Below are positions 1-10,999 of a stretch of DNA of 58,539 nt, piece after piece. Each line of letters opens with the position of its first letter. The stretch's first letter is position 1. Location of the stretch: contig JAJVIJ010000002.1 of the NCBI GenBank assembly GCA_022072095.1, positions 1-58,539 on the forward strand. The letters run 5' to 3'. A program made the translations under genes and the position numbers. The DNA comes from Rhodocyclaceae bacterium (GTDB taxonomy: Bacteria; Pseudomonadota; Gammaproteobacteria; Burkholderiales; Rhodocyclaceae). The notes under the pieces are model-generated. The model did not search any database. It saw only the letters and a list, made by a program, of their open reading frames with translations, and had not been told where the DNA came from.

Positions 1-510
1 GATTTCGGCTTCGCCAAGCGCAAGGCCGCCAGACAGCTCGGCGTTCCGAGCGGCATGGGTTTGCCGACGAACCAGGAAGTCGAGACCGAGCTGCGGACCT
101 ACCACGCGCTGTTTCAACTGGACGAACAGGCTGACCGCCTCCATGACATGAGGGTGGCTGCGGCCGAACTGATGGAAGTGCTCGCGCCGCTTTCGCCCTA
201 TCTGACCGGTGGCGTGCTCGATGGCACCGTCAGCCGCTTCGGCCGCATCGAACTCACGGTTTTCTCGGACAACAGCAAGACCGTCGAGATCTTTCTGCTG
301 AACCGTGGCATCGATTTCGAATCGCGCGACCCACCGCGCAACCAGCACAACGGCACCGAGACCAGCCTGCTTTTCGATTGGCAGGATTTCCCCGTGAGGA
401 TATCGATCCGACACCCGCACTTCGAGCGCTCGCAGGCACGCACCGGACCGTGCGAACGCATACGCCTCGAACAGCTGCACGCATTGCTGCGCGCGGAGCC
501 GGCGAATTGA
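1..510 (+). CDS. Conserved hypothetical protein, 5' end missing
   Basis: The frame is open from base 1 to a TGA at 508-510, so the gene begins left of the window; 169 residues are visible. An internal ATG at 55 lies within conserved-looking sequence (FAKRKAARQLG precedes it), so it is probably not the start. The protein is soluble, with no signal peptide or membrane segment. It resembles a family of uncharacterised proteins that I recall next to thioredoxin-like genes in betaproteobacteria, some of which were named UDP-N-acetylmuramate-alanine ligase in older annotations. I see no Mur ligase ATP-binding motif in the visible part, so I do not adopt that name. The stop overlaps the proposed TTG start of the redox gene downstream, which suggests translational coupling. 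Confidence 0.8.
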   Translation, partial: DFGFAKRKAARQLGVPSGMGLPTNQEVETELRTYHALFQLDEQADRLHDMRVAAAELMEVLAPLSPYLTGGVLDGTVSRFGRIELTVFSDNSKTVEIFLLNRGIDFESRDPPRNQHNGTETSLLFDWQDFPVRISIRHPHFERSQARTGPCERIRLEQLHALLRAEPAN

Positions 511-1073
511 ATGCTCGTGTCGTGCTACCCCGCCTTCTGTTGGCCGCGATCGCGATCGCCGCAGCTGCGCTCGGCCTGTGGTTTGGCCAGCGCCAGCATC
601 CGCCACCTTCCGCACCCAATGTGGCCTCGGAGACCGAGCTGCAGGCCGTCGAGCGGCTATTTGAGCTGGTCTTGCCGGATGCGGATGGTCAGACCCGGCC
701 CTTCAGCCAGTGGCGAGGCAAGGTGCTGGTGGTGAACTTCTGGGCCACCTGGTGCCCGCCCTGTCGCGAGGAGATGCCGGCGTTTTCGCGGCTCCACACA
801 CGTTATGCCGACCGCGGCGTGCAGTTCGTCGGACTGGCGATCGATGAGGCCGAGAAGGTGCGCGCGTTCCGCCGCGAGACGGGCACCAGCTATCCTTTGT
901 TGATCGGGAACAGCGGCACGCTCGGCTTGGCCGGTCTGCTCGGCAATGCGGCGCAGGGCCTGCCGTTCACGATCGCTCTCGACCGCCAGGGCAGGCTGAT
1001 CGGCCGCAAGCTCGGTGTCTGGAAGGAGGCCGAGCTGGAGCGCTTGCTGCAAGCCCAACTCGCACCCAACTGA
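507..1073 (+). CDS. TlpA/ResA-like thiol-disulfide oxidoreductase
   Basis: Membrane-anchored periplasmic thioredoxin-fold protein of about 188 residues. Residues near 4-25 form a hydrophobic anchor, followed by a short linker and a redoxin domain with the active site WATWCPPC, cysteines at about 83 and 86. TlpA/ResA proteins typically reduce apocytochrome c or other periplasmic disulfides. The start is uncertain. There is no ATG directly before the anchor; a TTG at 507 overlaps the upstream stop (TTGA), and GTG at 522 is an alternative. An ATG at 378 would add 43 residues that merely shadow the upstream gene. The family assignment is secure; the physiological partner is not visible. Confidence 0.88.
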   Translation: MNARVVLPRLLLAAIAIAAAALGLWFGQRQHPPPSAPNVASETELQAVERLFELVLPDADGQTRPFSQWRGKVLVVNFWATWCPPCREEMPAFSRLHTRYADRGVQFVGLAIDEAEKVRAFRRETGTSYPLLIGNSGTLGLAGLLGNAAQGLPFTIALDRQGRLIGRKLGVWKEAELERLLQAQLAPN

Positions 1074-1141
1074 CCGCCAATGGCGGCGATCGGGATCGAT
1101 ATCTGGACTTTTCGACCCTGTTTGCGGCACACTCCGCCGCG

Positions 1142-1636
1142 ATGAAAAAAGCGACCCCCGATCCGAAAGCCGGCGCCGGAAAGGATCACCGGATACTGGT
1201 CCTGCAAGGGCCCAACCTGAATCTGCTCGGTACCCGCGAGCCCGGTCACTACGGTACACAGACGCTGGCCGCCATCCACGAGCGCATGACGGATGCCGCT
1301 GCAAGTGCCGGAGTCATCCTCGAAACCTTCCAGAGCAACAGCGAGGGCGAACTGGTGGGCCGCATCCAGGAAGCTGCCGACCAGAACGTGGACTTCATCC
1401 TGATCAACCCTGCCGCGTACACGCATACCAGTATTGCGCTGCGAGACGCGCTGCTGGCGGTGGCGATCCCGTTCATAGAAATCCACCTCTCCAACGTGTA
1501 TGCGCGCGAGCCGTTCCGGCACCACTCGTACTTGTCCGATATCGCGCTGGGCGTACTCGCCGGCTTCGGGCCGGAAGGTTACCTGCTGGCGCTGCGTTAC
1601 GCGCTCGGCCACCTCAACACCGCCGTCCGCCGCTAG
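1142..1636 (+). CDS. aroQ: 3-dehydroquinate dehydratase, type II
   Basis: Converts 3-dehydroquinate to 3-dehydroshikimate in the shikimate pathway in the cytoplasm. The 164-residue protein has the type II landmarks in order: [12 protein letters not shown], the catalytic tyrosine in HYG, the substrate-binding [10 protein letters not shown], and the histidine in [15 protein letters not shown]. An N-terminal extension of about 18 charged residues ([12 protein letters not shown]) precedes the conserved core. The gene sits 30 bp before accB, an arrangement seen in many proteobacteria, so co-transcription with accBC is likely. AroE is encoded at 11904-12725. Confidence 0.96.
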   Translation: MKKATPDPKAGAGKDHRILVLQGPNLNLLGTREPGHYGTQTLAAIHERMTDAAASAGVILETFQSNSEGELVGRIQEAADQNVDFILINPAAYTHTSIALRDALLAVAIPFIEIHLSNVYAREPFRHHSYLSDIALGVLAGFGPEGYLLALRYALGHLNTAVRR

Positions 1637-1666
1637 GGCCGTACGGGCCTTTCCAAGGAGCACCCC

Positions 1667-2095
1667 ATGGATCTGCGCAAGCTGAAGAGATTGATCGACC
1701 TCGTTCAGGAGTCGGGCATATCCGAACTCGAAATCACCGAGGGAGACGAGAGGGTTCGCATCGCCAAGCAGATCAGCCCCGCGCCGGTATCGCCGCCCCC
1801 ACCCGTTTCGCAAGCAGCCATGGCGCCGGCAGCCTCTGCGCCTGCCCCGGTCGAGCCCGACGGGCTGGTCATCAAGGCGCCCATGGTCGGCACCTTCTAT
1901 CGCTCGCCATCGCCCGGCGCCAAGCCGTTCTGCGAGGTCGGCCAGACGGTTGCCGTCGGCGACGTGCTGTGCATCATCGAGGCCATGAAGCTGATGAATG
2001 AGATCGAATCCGAGGTAGCAGGCGTGATATCGGCGATTCTGGTGGAAAATGGTCAGGCCGTGGAGTTCGGCCAGCCCTTGCTCGTCATACGCTGA
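1667..2095 (+). CDS. accB: Biotin carboxyl carrier protein of acetyl-CoA carboxylase
   Basis: Carries the biotin that is carboxylated by AccC and then used to make malonyl-CoA for fatty acid synthesis. The protein has 142 residues: an N-terminal helical part, a proline/alanine-rich linker at about 38-62, and a biotinyl domain with the motif EAMKLMNE, the biotinylated lysine being K108. A good ribosome site (AAGGAG, 1655-1660) precedes the ATG. accC begins 12 bp after the stop, so the two are one operon. Confidence 0.97.
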   Translation: MDLRKLKRLIDLVQESGISELEITEGDERVRIAKQISPAPVSPPPPVSQAAMAPAASAPAPVEPDGLVIKAPMVGTFYRSPSPGAKPFCEVGQTVAVGDVLCIIEAMKLMNEIESEVAGVISAILVENGQAVEFGQPLLVIR

Positions 2096-2107
2096 CGCGC
2101 CGCTCCC

Positions 2108-3454
<1,347 letters not shown>

Positions 3455-3461
3455 CGACACC

Positions 3462-4376
3462 ATGTGGCAGGCGCTGACCCTGCTCGTCGCTCAGCACGAA
3501 GCCGAGCCGCTTTCCGATGCGCTGCTGGAGGCTGGCGCACTCAGCGTCGAGATCACCGACGCCGAGGCCGGCAGCGCCCATGAGGTCGCTCAGTATGACG
3601 AGCCCGGATCACCGGCGGCGCAACCCTGGGGCCGCTGCCGCATGCAGGCGCTGTTCGCGCCCGAAGCCGAAGTCACGACGCTCCTCGCGCAGGCGGTGCG
3701 TGTCGCCGGCTGTGCTCACTCCCCGGAATTCCGCATCGACACGGTCGCCGAACGCGACTGGGTCAGCGCCACGCGCGACCAGTTTCAGCCGCTGCGCATC
3801 GCCGACGACCTCTGGATCGTCCCGTCCTGGCACACGCCACCCGCCACCGGCGTACATCTGACGCTGGACCCGGGCATCGCCTTTGGTACCGGCAGCCACC
3901 CGACCACGGCCATGGTGCTGCGCTGGCTGCGCCGGCACATACGCCCGGGCGCGAGCGTGCTCGACTACGGTTGCGGCTCGGGCATTCTGGCCATCACCGC
4001 GGCCCGCCTCGGTGCGGGCCGGGTCGTCGCCGTCGATCTCGATGCGAATGCGCTCACCGCGACTCGCGCCAACGCCGAGGCGAACCGGGTCGATATCGAG
4101 ACCCTGCCCACGAGCACGCCACTCACCGCAACCTTCGATCTGGTGCTCGCCAACATCCTTGCCGTACCGCTGTGCCGGCTGGCACCGCTGCTGGGTGCCC
4201 GCCTGGCGCACGACGGCGGGCACATCGCACTCTCGGGCATACTCTCCGATCAGGCCGATGTCGTGCGCGCCGCCTATTTGCCGTGGGCGGCGCTGGAGGT
4301 GGCGGATATGGAAGAAGGTTGGGTATTGCTGGCTGGGCCGGCCGGACCGCGCAACAGACCACGAAATCCATGCTGA
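3462..4376 (+). CDS. prmA: Ribosomal protein L11 methyltransferase
   Basis: S-adenosylmethionine-dependent methylation of ribosomal protein L11. The 304-residue protein has an N-terminal L11-recognition domain, a linker with DPGIAFGTGSHPTT, the SAM-binding loop VLDYGCGSGILAI and the family motif LANILA. It follows accC by 7 bp, and its 3' end overlaps the next gene by 7 bp (ATG at 4370, stop at 4374-4376), consistent with a single transcript. Confidence 0.96.
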   Translation: MWQALTLLVAQHEAEPLSDALLEAGALSVEITDAEAGSAHEVAQYDEPGSPAAQPWGRCRMQALFAPEAEVTTLLAQAVRVAGCAHSPEFRIDTVAERDWVSATRDQFQPLRIADDLWIVPSWHTPPATGVHLTLDPGIAFGTGSHPTTAMVLRWLRRHIRPGASVLDYGCGSGILAITAARLGAGRVVAVDLDANALTATRANAEANRVDIETLPTSTPLTATFDLVLANILAVPLCRLAPLLGARLAHDGGHIALSGILSDQADVVRAAYLPWAALEVADMEEGWVLLAGPAGPRNRPRNPC

Positions 4377-5401
4377 CGCATTGTCCAGCCTGCAGCACGA
4401 TATTCCGCATCCATGCCGAGCAGATCCGCGCGCGGCAGGGGCGCGTACGCTGCGGACGTTGCCGCGCCGTGTTCGACGCCCTGGACAGCCTGCACGACGA
4501 ACCCGGGTTGCCTGTGCCGCCGGGGTTGCCATCACCGGCGGTGACAGCGATCCCGCCGGCCGAATTCGCTGAGCCTCCTCCGACCTCGGCACCGATCGAT
4601 CGCCGCTCGGAACCACTCCTTGACGTTTCCGAATGGTCGCAGCCTGCGGTATTGGAAGAGCCGCAGGCAGTCGCGGGTGATGCCGTCGTCGAAACGCCGT
4701 CCCCGCCCGGCAGCGTCGAATACTCGGAGCAGCCGACGCCCGAGCCGCCTGCCAACGAACCGGCGAGCACGGCGGCATCGATCGAACCCGATTTGCCACC
4801 GTTCCGGGACGCAGAGGCCGTGACCGGGCCTGCGACCTCGCCTGACGCCATGACCGCCGAAGCTGCGCGGAAGGCATTGCGCGCCGCGGCAGCGGAAGCG
4901 CGCCGTGCACGCGCGCGCCACTTGGCCGGCGTCGCGCTCTGGCTGATCGCCGGCCTCGCGCTGACTGCCGCGCTCGGCATGCAGACGCTGCAACGCTTCC
5001 ATCGCGACATCGTCGCGCGCTTCCCGGCCATGGCGGGCGCCCGCGACGCACTGTGCGCGCGCCTCGCCTGCGAGTGGAGTCTGCCTCGGCAAATCGAATC
5101 GATCGTGATCGCGTCCTCGGCGCTGGAGCCCCTGCCGGGACGGCCGAAAGGCCTGCTGTTGAGTGCCACGCTGGACAACCGCTCACCGCGGATGCTCGCC
5201 TACCCGCACCTGGAGCTGACGCTCACCAACGAGCGCGAGCAGCCGGTCCTGCGACGCGTGATCGCGCCAAACGAATACCTAAAAGGGAAGAGCCCGCCCG
5301 AATCCGGGCTCGCGGGCGGCGGGGAACTCGTCATCAGCCTGTCGCTCGAAACGTCGGCGCCGGAAGCCAGTGGCTACCGGCTGTATGTCTTTTACCCCTG
5401 A
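4370..5401 (+). CDS. Zinc-ribbon, DUF3426 single-pass membrane protein
   Basis: A 343-residue protein of unknown function. The N-terminus is an MJ0042-type zinc ribbon with C5, C8, C28 and C31 (CPAC and CGRC). Then comes a long proline-, alanine- and glutamate-rich low-complexity stretch, a transmembrane helix at about 184-204, and a C-terminal DUF3426 domain expected in the periplasm. The ATG at 4370 is chosen because the zinc ribbon starts there; the upstream open frame lies inside prmA. The family commonly follows prmA. Zinc binding is inferred from the four cysteines. Confidence 0.9.
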   Translation: MLTHCPACSTIFRIHAEQIRARQGRVRCGRCRAVFDALDSLHDEPGLPVPPGLPSPAVTAIPPAEFAEPPPTSAPIDRRSEPLLDVSEWSQPAVLEEPQAVAGDAVVETPSPPGSVEYSEQPTPEPPANEPASTAASIEPDLPPFRDAEAVTGPATSPDAMTAEAARKALRAAAAEARRARARHLAGVALWLIAGLALTAALGMQTLQRFHRDIVARFPAMAGARDALCARLACEWSLPRQIESIVIASSALEPLPGRPKGLLLSATLDNRSPRMLAYPHLELTLTNEREQPVLRRVIAPNEYLKGKSPPESGLAGGGELVISLSLETSAPEASGYRLYVFYP

Positions 5402-5416
5402 TGCAGGAGAGAACCC

Positions 5417-5917
5417 ATGACCACCGTCACCTTCGCAGGCAAACCCGTACATCTGGCAGGACGCTTTCCCGAAAAGGGCGAAACCGCGCCCGCGCTGAGC
5501 CTGGTCGGCACCGACCTCAAGGACGTGAGCCTGAACGATTTCGCCGGCAAGCGGAAAATCCTCAACATCGTCCCCAGTCTGGACACCAAGGTGTGTCAGA
5601 TCTCGACGCGCAAGTTCAACGAACGCGCCGGCAGCCTCGCCAATGCCGTGGTGCTGGCCATTTCCGGCGATCTGCCGTTCGCGATGAAACGCTTCTGCGA
5701 AACCGACGGCATCAAGAATGTGGTACCGCTGTCGACGATGCGTGGCCGCGAGTTCATGCGCAACTACGGCGTCGAGATGCTCGATGGCCCGCTCGCGGGA
5801 CTGACCGCGCGCGCGGTGCTGGTGCTGGACGAAAACAACCGCGTGCTGCATGCCGAACTCGTGGCCGACATCGGCCACGAGCCCGACTACGACGCGGCCA
5901 TCGCGGCCCTTGGCTGA
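5417..5917 (+). CDS. tpx: Thiol peroxidase (2-Cys peroxiredoxin, Tpx)
   Basis: Reduces hydroperoxides using thioredoxin. The 166-residue sequence is typical of Tpx: [10 protein letters not shown], peroxidatic Cys60 in [11 protein letters not shown] and resolving Cys94 in MKRFCETDG, matching the positions known in the E. coli enzyme within one residue. There is no signal peptide. It starts 15 bp after the DUF3426 gene with the ribosome site AGGAGAG. Its stop overlaps the probable TTG start of dgkA. Confidence 0.97.
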   Translation: MTTVTFAGKPVHLAGRFPEKGETAPALSLVGTDLKDVSLNDFAGKRKILNIVPSLDTKVCQISTRKFNERAGSLANAVVLAISGDLPFAMKRFCETDGIKNVVPLSTMRGREFMRNYGVEMLDGPLAGLTARAVLVLDENNRVLHAELVADIGHEPDYDAAIAALG

Positions 5918-6332
5918 GCACGACGCGCACCGCGCCGCGCCCGATGGCGCGAGCGCGGAAAGTCCCTACAAAGGTAGGACCGGACTGGCCAGGGTCTGGA
6001 ACGCGCTGCGCTATTCGCTGGCGGGCCTGGGCGCCGCCTTTCGCCACGAAGAAGCGTTCCGGCAGGAACTGCTGCTGGCGCTCGTGCTCGTCCCGGTCGC
6101 GCTCGCGGCGCCGGTCGGTGCGGTTGGCAAGGCGATGCTGGTCGCCAGCCTGCTGTTGGTGCTGATCGTCGAACTATTGAATTCCGCGATCGAAGCGACC
6201 GTCGATCGCGTGTCGCTGGAACGTCACCGGCTTGCCAAGCGCGCCAAGGATCTCGGCAGCGCCGCGGTACTGCTCGCACTGATCCAGCTCGGCCTCGTCT
6301 GGGGTCTGATCTGGATCGACGCGCTCAGCTGA
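5910..6332 (+). CDS. dgkA: Diacylglycerol kinase
   Basis: Small integral membrane kinase that phosphorylates diacylglycerol released during membrane-derived glycan synthesis. About 140 residues. After a hydrophilic start come the family motif [23 protein letters not shown] and three hydrophobic helices, with the conserved [13 protein letters not shown]. There is no ATG in a suitable place. TTG at 5910, overlapping the tpx stop, gives the best length; an in-frame ATG at 5850 would add 20 residues that shadow tpx. The DgkA assignment is firm, the start is not. Confidence 0.9.
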   Translation: MAEHDAHRAAPDGASAESPYKGRTGLARVWNALRYSLAGLGAAFRHEEAFRQELLLALVLVPVALAAPVGAVGKAMLVASLLLVLIVELLNSAIEATVDRVSLERHRLAKRAKDLGSAAVLLALIQLGLVWGLIWIDALS

Positions 6333-6343
6333 CGTCCGAACGC

Positions 6344-6366
6344 GCGGGGAAGACGCGCTTCCCCGC
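6344..6366. terminator. GC-rich hairpin between convergent genes
   Basis: A perfect 9-bp stem (GCGGGGAAG / CTTCCCCGC) with a 5-base loop lies between the ends of dgkA (+) and the cytochrome gene (-). There is no T tract on either strand, so it could stop transcription only weakly or mainly protect 3' ends. Confidence 0.5.
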
Positions 6367-6396
6367 CATGTCGAACCTATGACCGCTAGGCGCAAC

Positions 6397-6714
6397 CTAC
6401 TGCTTCAATACCCACTGCACCAGGGTCTTGATGTCGGCATCGGAGACCGTCGATGCGTTGGGCGGCATCGGCACCTGGCCCCAGACGCCGCTGCCGCCCT
6501 TTTTCACTTTTTCGATCATCTTGGCTTCGGCGTCCTTCTGACCCTTGTATTTGGCGGCAACGTCCTTGTAGGAAGGTCCCACCAGTTTCTTGTCTACGGC
6601 ATGGCAGGCCATGCAACCTTTCTGCTTCGCCAGATCCATGTTCGCCCGCACCGGTTGCACCGCCAACATGCCGATGGTTCCCATGGCCGCCAAGACCAAC
6701 AAGCCGCGTTTCAT
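6397..6714 (-). CDS. Periplasmic class I cytochrome c (c-551/c5 type)
   Basis: A small electron carrier of 105 residues. A signal peptide covers about residues 1-24 (cleavage after VRA). The mature protein is a single cytochrome c domain with the haem site CMACH (C34, C37, H38) and a probable axial Met83 in VPMPP. The length and the pattern KKLVGPSYKDVAAKY are those of cytochrome c-551-like proteins, which shuttle electrons to oxidases, peroxidases or denitrification enzymes. The gene is monocistronic and divergent from exonuclease III. Confidence 0.93.
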   Translation of the reverse strand: MKRGLLVLAAMGTIGMLAVQPVRANMDLAKQKGCMACHAVDKKLVGPSYKDVAAKYKGQKDAEAKMIEKVKKGGSGVWGQVPMPPNASTVSDADIKTLVQWVLKQ

Positions 6715-6745
6715 CTTTCATTCACCCCGCGTGTGGAAAGCGGGC

Positions 6746-6754
6746 ATTCTATCA
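6746..6754 (-). promoter_or_regulatory. Possible extended -10 promoter of the cytochrome gene
   Basis: Read on the minus strand the bases are TGATAGAAT, an extended -10 element (TGn plus TAGAAT) 32 bp upstream of the cytochrome start codon. No convincing -35 is present. Inference from sequence only. Confidence 0.35.
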
Positions 6755-6800
6755 GCCGTCCCTCTTCGCCCCCCGCCGGACACACCATCCGACCGCTACC

Positions 6801-7643
6801 ATGCTGCGCATCGTCTCACTGAACATGAACGGCCTCCGCTCCGCCGACAGGAAAGGAGCGTTCGCCTGGCTCGCCACGCAGGAAGTGGACTGCTTCGCCG
6901 TGCAGGAAATCAAGGCGCAGGCAGCCGACCTGCCCGATGAGCTCAGGCGACCGACGAACGCCGAGCTGCCCGCCTTCAGCCATTTTCACTTCGCTGAACG
7001 GCCCGGCTACAGTGGCGTCGGCCTGTATACGCGGCGCCTGCCCGACCGTGTCGTGCACGGCATAGGCAGCCCGGAGTTCGATGCCGAGGGGCGATTCATA
7101 CAGGCGGACTTCGGCGCGCTGTCCATCGTTTCACTGTACCTGCCTTCCGGCTCGAGCTCACCGGAGCGGCAGGCGGCCAAGTTCCGCTTTCTCGACCTGT
7201 TCTTTCCGCTGCTCGAGCGCATGGCGGGCGATGGCCGGGAATATGTCTTGTGCGGCGACTGGAACATCGCGCACAAGGAAATCGACCTGAAGAACTGGCG
7301 CTCGAACCAGAAGAACTCCGGTTTCCTGCCGGAGGAACGGGCGTGGCTGGGCCGGGTGTTCGAAGAGCTCGGCTGGGTGGATGTGTTCCGCACGCTGGAC
7401 CGCGCGCCGGAGCGATACACCTGGTGGTCCAATCGTGGACAGGCGTGGGCGAAGAACGTCGGCTGGCGCATCGACTATCAGATCGCGACGCCGGGCATTG
7501 CGGCCCGCGCCCGGGCCACAGAGATCTACACCACCCAGCGCTTTTCCGACCACGCACCGCTGATCGTCGACTACGACTATGCGATCGGTGGTGAACCCCC
7601 TCGCGTACAATCGCCGCGCCCGCAAACCGAGACATCGAGCTGA
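6801..7643 (+). CDS. xth: Exodeoxyribonuclease III family AP endonuclease
   Basis: Base-excision repair nuclease of the endonuclease/exonuclease/phosphatase family, about 280 residues. Landmarks in order: [12 protein letters not shown], the metal-binding glutamate in [28 protein letters not shown] and the C-terminal catalytic [11 protein letters not shown]. The ATG at 6801 is chosen because the family begins with this beta strand; the open frame extends further upstream over the cytochrome gene. uppP follows 8 bp later. Confidence 0.95.
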   Translation: MLRIVSLNMNGLRSADRKGAFAWLATQEVDCFAVQEIKAQAADLPDELRRPTNAELPAFSHFHFAERPGYSGVGLYTRRLPDRVVHGIGSPEFDAEGRFIQADFGALSIVSLYLPSGSSSPERQAAKFRFLDLFFPLLERMAGDGREYVLCGDWNIAHKEIDLKNWRSNQKNSGFLPEERAWLGRVFEELGWVDVFRTLDRAPERYTWWSNRGQAWAKNVGWRIDYQIATPGIAARARATEIYTTQRFSDHAPLIVDYDYAIGGEPPRVQSPRPQTETSS

Positions 7644-7651
7644 CCTCCACC

Positions 7652-8476
7652 ATGCCGCACTCTCCACTGTTCGACGCCCTGATCCTGGGGGTCGTCGAAG
7701 GACTGACCGAGTTCCTGCCGATCTCCAGCACGGGCCATCTGATCCTCGCCGGGGATCTACTGGGGTTCAACGACGATCGCGGCAAACTGTTCGAGATCGT
7801 CATCCAGTCCGGGGCGATCCTGGCCGTGATCTGGGAATACCGTCATCGGCTGCGCTCGGTGCTGTGCAATGCGGCGCACGACGTCGCCGCACGTCGCTTC
7901 CTGTCGAATCTGGGCATCGCCTTTCTGCCGCTCGCAGTGCTGGGGCTCGCTTTCGGCAAGGCGATCAAGGCGCACCTGTTCAACCCGGTGTTCGTCGCCA
8001 CTACCTTCATTCTTGGCGGATTGATCATTCTTTGGGCGGAGCGGCGCGAACATCGCATCCGCGTCGTCGAGTTGGATGCGCTCACGCCGGCAGACGCCTT
8101 GAAGTTGGGCCTCGCTCAGGCCTGCGCGCTGCTGCCGGGCACGTCGCGCTCGGGCGCCACCATCATCGGCGGCCTGCTGTTCGGGCTGTCGCGCAAGGCC
8201 GCGACCGAGTTTTCGTTTTTTCTGGCGATTCCGACCCTAGGGCTCGCCACCCTCTACCAGCTCTACAAGGAGCGGCACTTGCTGGTCTGGGACGATCTCG
8301 GCCTGTGGGTGGTCGGCTTCCTGTCCGCGTTTGCGTCGGCCTTTCTGTGCGTGCGCTGGCTGCTGCGCTATATCGCCAGTCACGACTTCACGCTGTTCGC
8401 GTGGTATCGCATCGCTTTTGGACTGGTCGTGCTGGCGACCTGGCAGGCCGGCTGGGTGGATTGGAGCGCGGCGTGA
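7652..8476 (+). CDS. uppP: Undecaprenyl-diphosphatase
   Basis: Membrane enzyme that recycles undecaprenyl diphosphate to the monophosphate used in peptidoglycan and surface polymer synthesis. At 274 residues it has the usual length and about eight hydrophobic segments. The two family motifs are present: [15 protein letters not shown] near the N-terminus and [10 protein letters not shown] around residue 165. Its last bases overlap the GTG start of the next gene (GTGA), so the two are translationally coupled. Confidence 0.97.
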   Translation: MPHSPLFDALILGVVEGLTEFLPISSTGHLILAGDLLGFNDDRGKLFEIVIQSGAILAVIWEYRHRLRSVLCNAAHDVAARRFLSNLGIAFLPLAVLGLAFGKAIKAHLFNPVFVATTFILGGLIILWAERREHRIRVVELDALTPADALKLGLAQACALLPGTSRSGATIIGGLLFGLSRKAATEFSFFLAIPTLGLATLYQLYKERHLLVWDDLGLWVVGFLSAFASAFLCVRWLLRYIASHDFTLFAWYRIAFGLVVLATWQAGWVDWSAA

Positions 8477-9060
8477 TCATCTACCTGCACGGATTTCGCT
8501 CGTCACCGCGATCACACAAGGCCTGGGTGATGCAGGCGCACCTGAGCCGCCTGGGATTGGCCGAGCGCTTCTGGTGCCCGCAGTTGCCGGTCGATCCGAA
8601 GGCCGCCATCGAGCTGGTCGCCGAACGCATCGGCACCTTGAACTCAACCGGCATCGCGCCGGTGCTGGTGGGCAGCTCCTTGGGCGGCTACTACGCCACA
8701 CATCTCGCCGAACGGTTTGCGTCGGTGGCGCTCAAGGCCGTGCTGCTCAATCCGGCCATCGTCGCCCATCGCTCGCTGGCCGATTACGTCGGCATTCAGA
8801 CCAGCTACCACGGCGGTGAGCCCTTCGAATTCACGGCAGCGCATGTCGAGGCACTGCGCGCGCTGGAAGTGGGCGCGATCACGCGCCCGGAACGCTACCT
8901 GTTGGTGGTCGAGACCGGCGACGAGTTGCTGGACTATCGCGTCGCGATCAAGCGCTACCTGGGCGCAAACATGATCGTCGTCGCCGGTGGCGATCACGCT
9001 CTGCAAAGCTTTCCCCGGCAACTGGGCGCGATCCTGGAATTCGCCGGCATCTCGACCTGA
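8473..9060 (+). CDS. YqiA/YcfP-like alpha/beta-hydrolase (esterase)
   Basis: A 195-residue protein starting at GTG 8473 with [16 protein letters not shown], the typical start of the YqiA/UPF0227 family. The nucleophile elbow is [10 protein letters not shown] and a late histidine occurs in GGDHALQSF; an intervening aspartate would complete the triad. The family shows esterase activity on short acyl substrates in vitro, but the natural substrate is unknown. The start overlaps the uppP stop, and an RNB exonuclease follows 19 bp later. Confidence 0.9.
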   Translation: MIIYLHGFRSSPRSHKAWVMQAHLSRLGLAERFWCPQLPVDPKAAIELVAERIGTLNSTGIAPVLVGSSLGGYYATHLAERFASVALKAVLLNPAIVAHRSLADYVGIQTSYHGGEPFEFTAAHVEALRALEVGAITRPERYLLVVETGDELLDYRVAIKRYLGANMIVVAGGDHALQSFPRQLGAILEFAGIST

Positions 9061-9079
9061 GCGCGACGCAAGGCCGTCC

Positions 9080-10990
9080 GTGTACATACTCTTCGAAGAA
9101 GACGGCGCACACCGCGCCGGCACCCTCCTCGCCGATCACGACAGCTCAGTCAGTGTCGAGCTGCCCTCGGGAAAACGCAGCAAGGTCAAGGCCGGCAACG
9201 TGCTGATGCGCTTCGAATCGCCGGCCGCCGACACGCTGCTCGCCGACGCCGCGACGCTGGCGGACGACATCGAGATCGAGTTTCTCTGGGAAGTATCCGC
9301 CGACGCCGAGTTCGGCTTTCAGGACCTCGCCCGTGATTACCATGGCCGCGCGCCGACCGCGCTGGAGGCCACCGCCATCCTGCTCAGGCTGCACTCGGCC
9401 CCGATCTACTTTCATCGCAAGGGACGCGGACGCTTCCGCCGCGCGCCACCGGACATCCTGCGGGCGGCACTGGCCGGCCAGGAAAAGAAACGGCAACAGC
9501 AGCTTGCCGTGGCGCGCATGGCCAGCGAGCTGCTGGCCGGCCGCTGCCCCGACGAGATCGCCGCCGACCTCGATCGCGTGCTCTATCGTCCGGACCGCAA
9601 TCGGCTCGAGGTCAAGGCGCTGGAGGCCGCCTGTACCGAATCCGGCCGCAGCGCGCCGCAACTATTGATAGCCAGCGGTGCGCTCGCATCCGCCTACGAC
9701 TACCATCTGCGCGCGTTCCTGTTCGAACATTTTCCGCGCGGCACGGCCTTCGATGCGGAACTGCTCGTGCCGGAACCTCCTGTCGGATTGCCACGGGCGA
9801 CAGTGAGCGCATTCAGTATCGACGACGCCGAAACCACCGAGATCGACGACGCCTTTTCGGTGACACCGACCGAGGCCGGCTGGCGCATCGGCATCCATAT
9901 CGCGGCTCCGGGGCTGGCCTTCGGGCCCGGTACGCCGGCCGCGACCGCGGCGCGCGCGCGGCTGTCCACCGTCTACTTCCCCGGCAACAAGATCACGATG
10001 CTGCCGGATGCGCTGGTCGGCCGCTACACGCTCTCGGCCGGCAGCACCCCGCCGGCCTTGTCGCTCTATCTCGACATCGGTCGCGATCTGCGCATACTGG
10101 GCCACGACACGCGCGTCGAATGCGTACCGATCGCCGCCAATCTGCGCCATCACGAAATCGAAGACCGCGTCAATGCCAGCCTCGCGGCTGGCGAAGCACC
10201 GGATGTCCCCTACGGTGCCGAGCTGGCGCTGCTGCACGAGCTGGCCTGCGTGTTCGAGGCAGGGCGGGGCAAGCCCTCGGCCCGCGCCGGTTTGTATGAC
10301 TACAACTTTGCCGTAGACTGGTCGAGAAGCGGCGCGGACGGCCCCGGCCTGGTGTCGATCACGCGGCGGACGCGCGGTGCGCCGCTGGACAAGCTGGTCG
10401 CGGAACTGATGATCTTCGCGAACCACACCTGGGGCGCGGCCCTCGCCGAAGCCGGCATCGCCGCGCTGTATCGCGCGCAGACGTCCGGCAAGGCGCGCAT
10501 GACCAGCGTGCCCGCCGCCCATGAGGGACTGGGCGTCGAGCCCTACGCGTGGTGCACGTCGCCGCTGAGGCGTTACGTCGACCTGCTCAACCAGTGGCAA
10601 CTGCTGGCCTGGCTCGCTGGCGAAGCGCCGCCATTCGAACGGCGAGGCGAGGACTTTCTCGCGGCCCTGAGCGATTTCGAGCAGACCTACGCGGCCTATG
10701 CCGAATTCCAGCGGCGCATGGAGCGCTACTGGTGCCTGCGCTACCTTCGTCAGATGGCCTGGCAGGAGCTCGACGCCGTCGTGCTGCGCGAAAACCTGGT
10801 GCGCGCCATCCCTCTGCCGCTCGTCTTTCGCTGCCCCTCGATCCCCGCAGGCACCGCGCCCGGGACGGGCGTCAGGCTGGCCATCGAATCGATCGACGGT
10901 CTGGCGATCGAGCTTGGCACCCGCTACCTCGGCATCGTGCCGGCCTCGGTAGCTCGAGGGGATACGGAAATCGAAGCCGGCGGCCAGTAG
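9080..10990 (+). CDS. RNB-domain 3'-5' exoribonuclease (RNase II-like)
   Basis: A protein of about 636 residues. The N-terminal third carries an SH3/OB-like start (YILFEEDGAHRAGTLLADH) and a helical region. The RNB catalytic core follows, with the acidic metal-binding motif SIDDAETTEIDDAFSV, the conserved SPLRRYVDL, and a short C-terminal part that may be an S1-like fold. It degrades single-stranded RNA. A GTG start at 9080 fits the family N-terminus; the upstream frame overlaps the esterase. This divergent RNase II type is commonly found beside tonB-aroE-mtgA in betaproteobacteria, as here. Confidence 0.92.
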   Translation: MYILFEEDGAHRAGTLLADHDSSVSVELPSGKRSKVKAGNVLMRFESPAADTLLADAATLADDIEIEFLWEVSADAEFGFQDLARDYHGRAPTALEATAILLRLHSAPIYFHRKGRGRFRRAPPDILRAALAGQEKKRQQQLAVARMASELLAGRCPDEIAADLDRVLYRPDRNRLEVKALEAACTESGRSAPQLLIASGALASAYDYHLRAFLFEHFPRGTAFDAELLVPEPPVGLPRATVSAFSIDDAETTEIDDAFSVTPTEAGWRIGIHIAAPGLAFGPGTPAATAARARLSTVYFPGNKITMLPDALVGRYTLSAGSTPPALSLYLDIGRDLRILGHDTRVECVPIAANLRHHEIEDRVNASLAAGEAPDVPYGAELALLHELACVFEAGRGKPSARAGLYDYNFAVDWSRSGADGPGLVSITRRTRGAPLDKLVAELMIFANHTWGAALAEAGIAALYRAQTSGKARMTSVPAAHEGLGVEPYAWCTSPLRRYVDLLNQWQLLAWLAGEAPPFERRGEDFLAALSDFEQTYAAYAEFQRRMERYWCLRYLRQMAWQELDAVVLRENLVRAIPLPLVFRCPSIPAGTAPGTGVRLAIESIDGLAIELGTRYLGIVPASVARGDTEIEAGGQ

Positions 10991-10999
10991 AATCCCGGC

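Noticed and set aside
378-506. N-terminal extension of the TlpA-like protein from ATG 378
   Set aside because: The extra 43 residues only shadow the preceding gene and come before the membrane anchor, which is normally at the very start.
7606-7611. TACAAT as a -10 for uppP
   Set aside because: No -35 at the right distance, and it lies inside the upstream gene 8 bp before which co-transcription is more likely.
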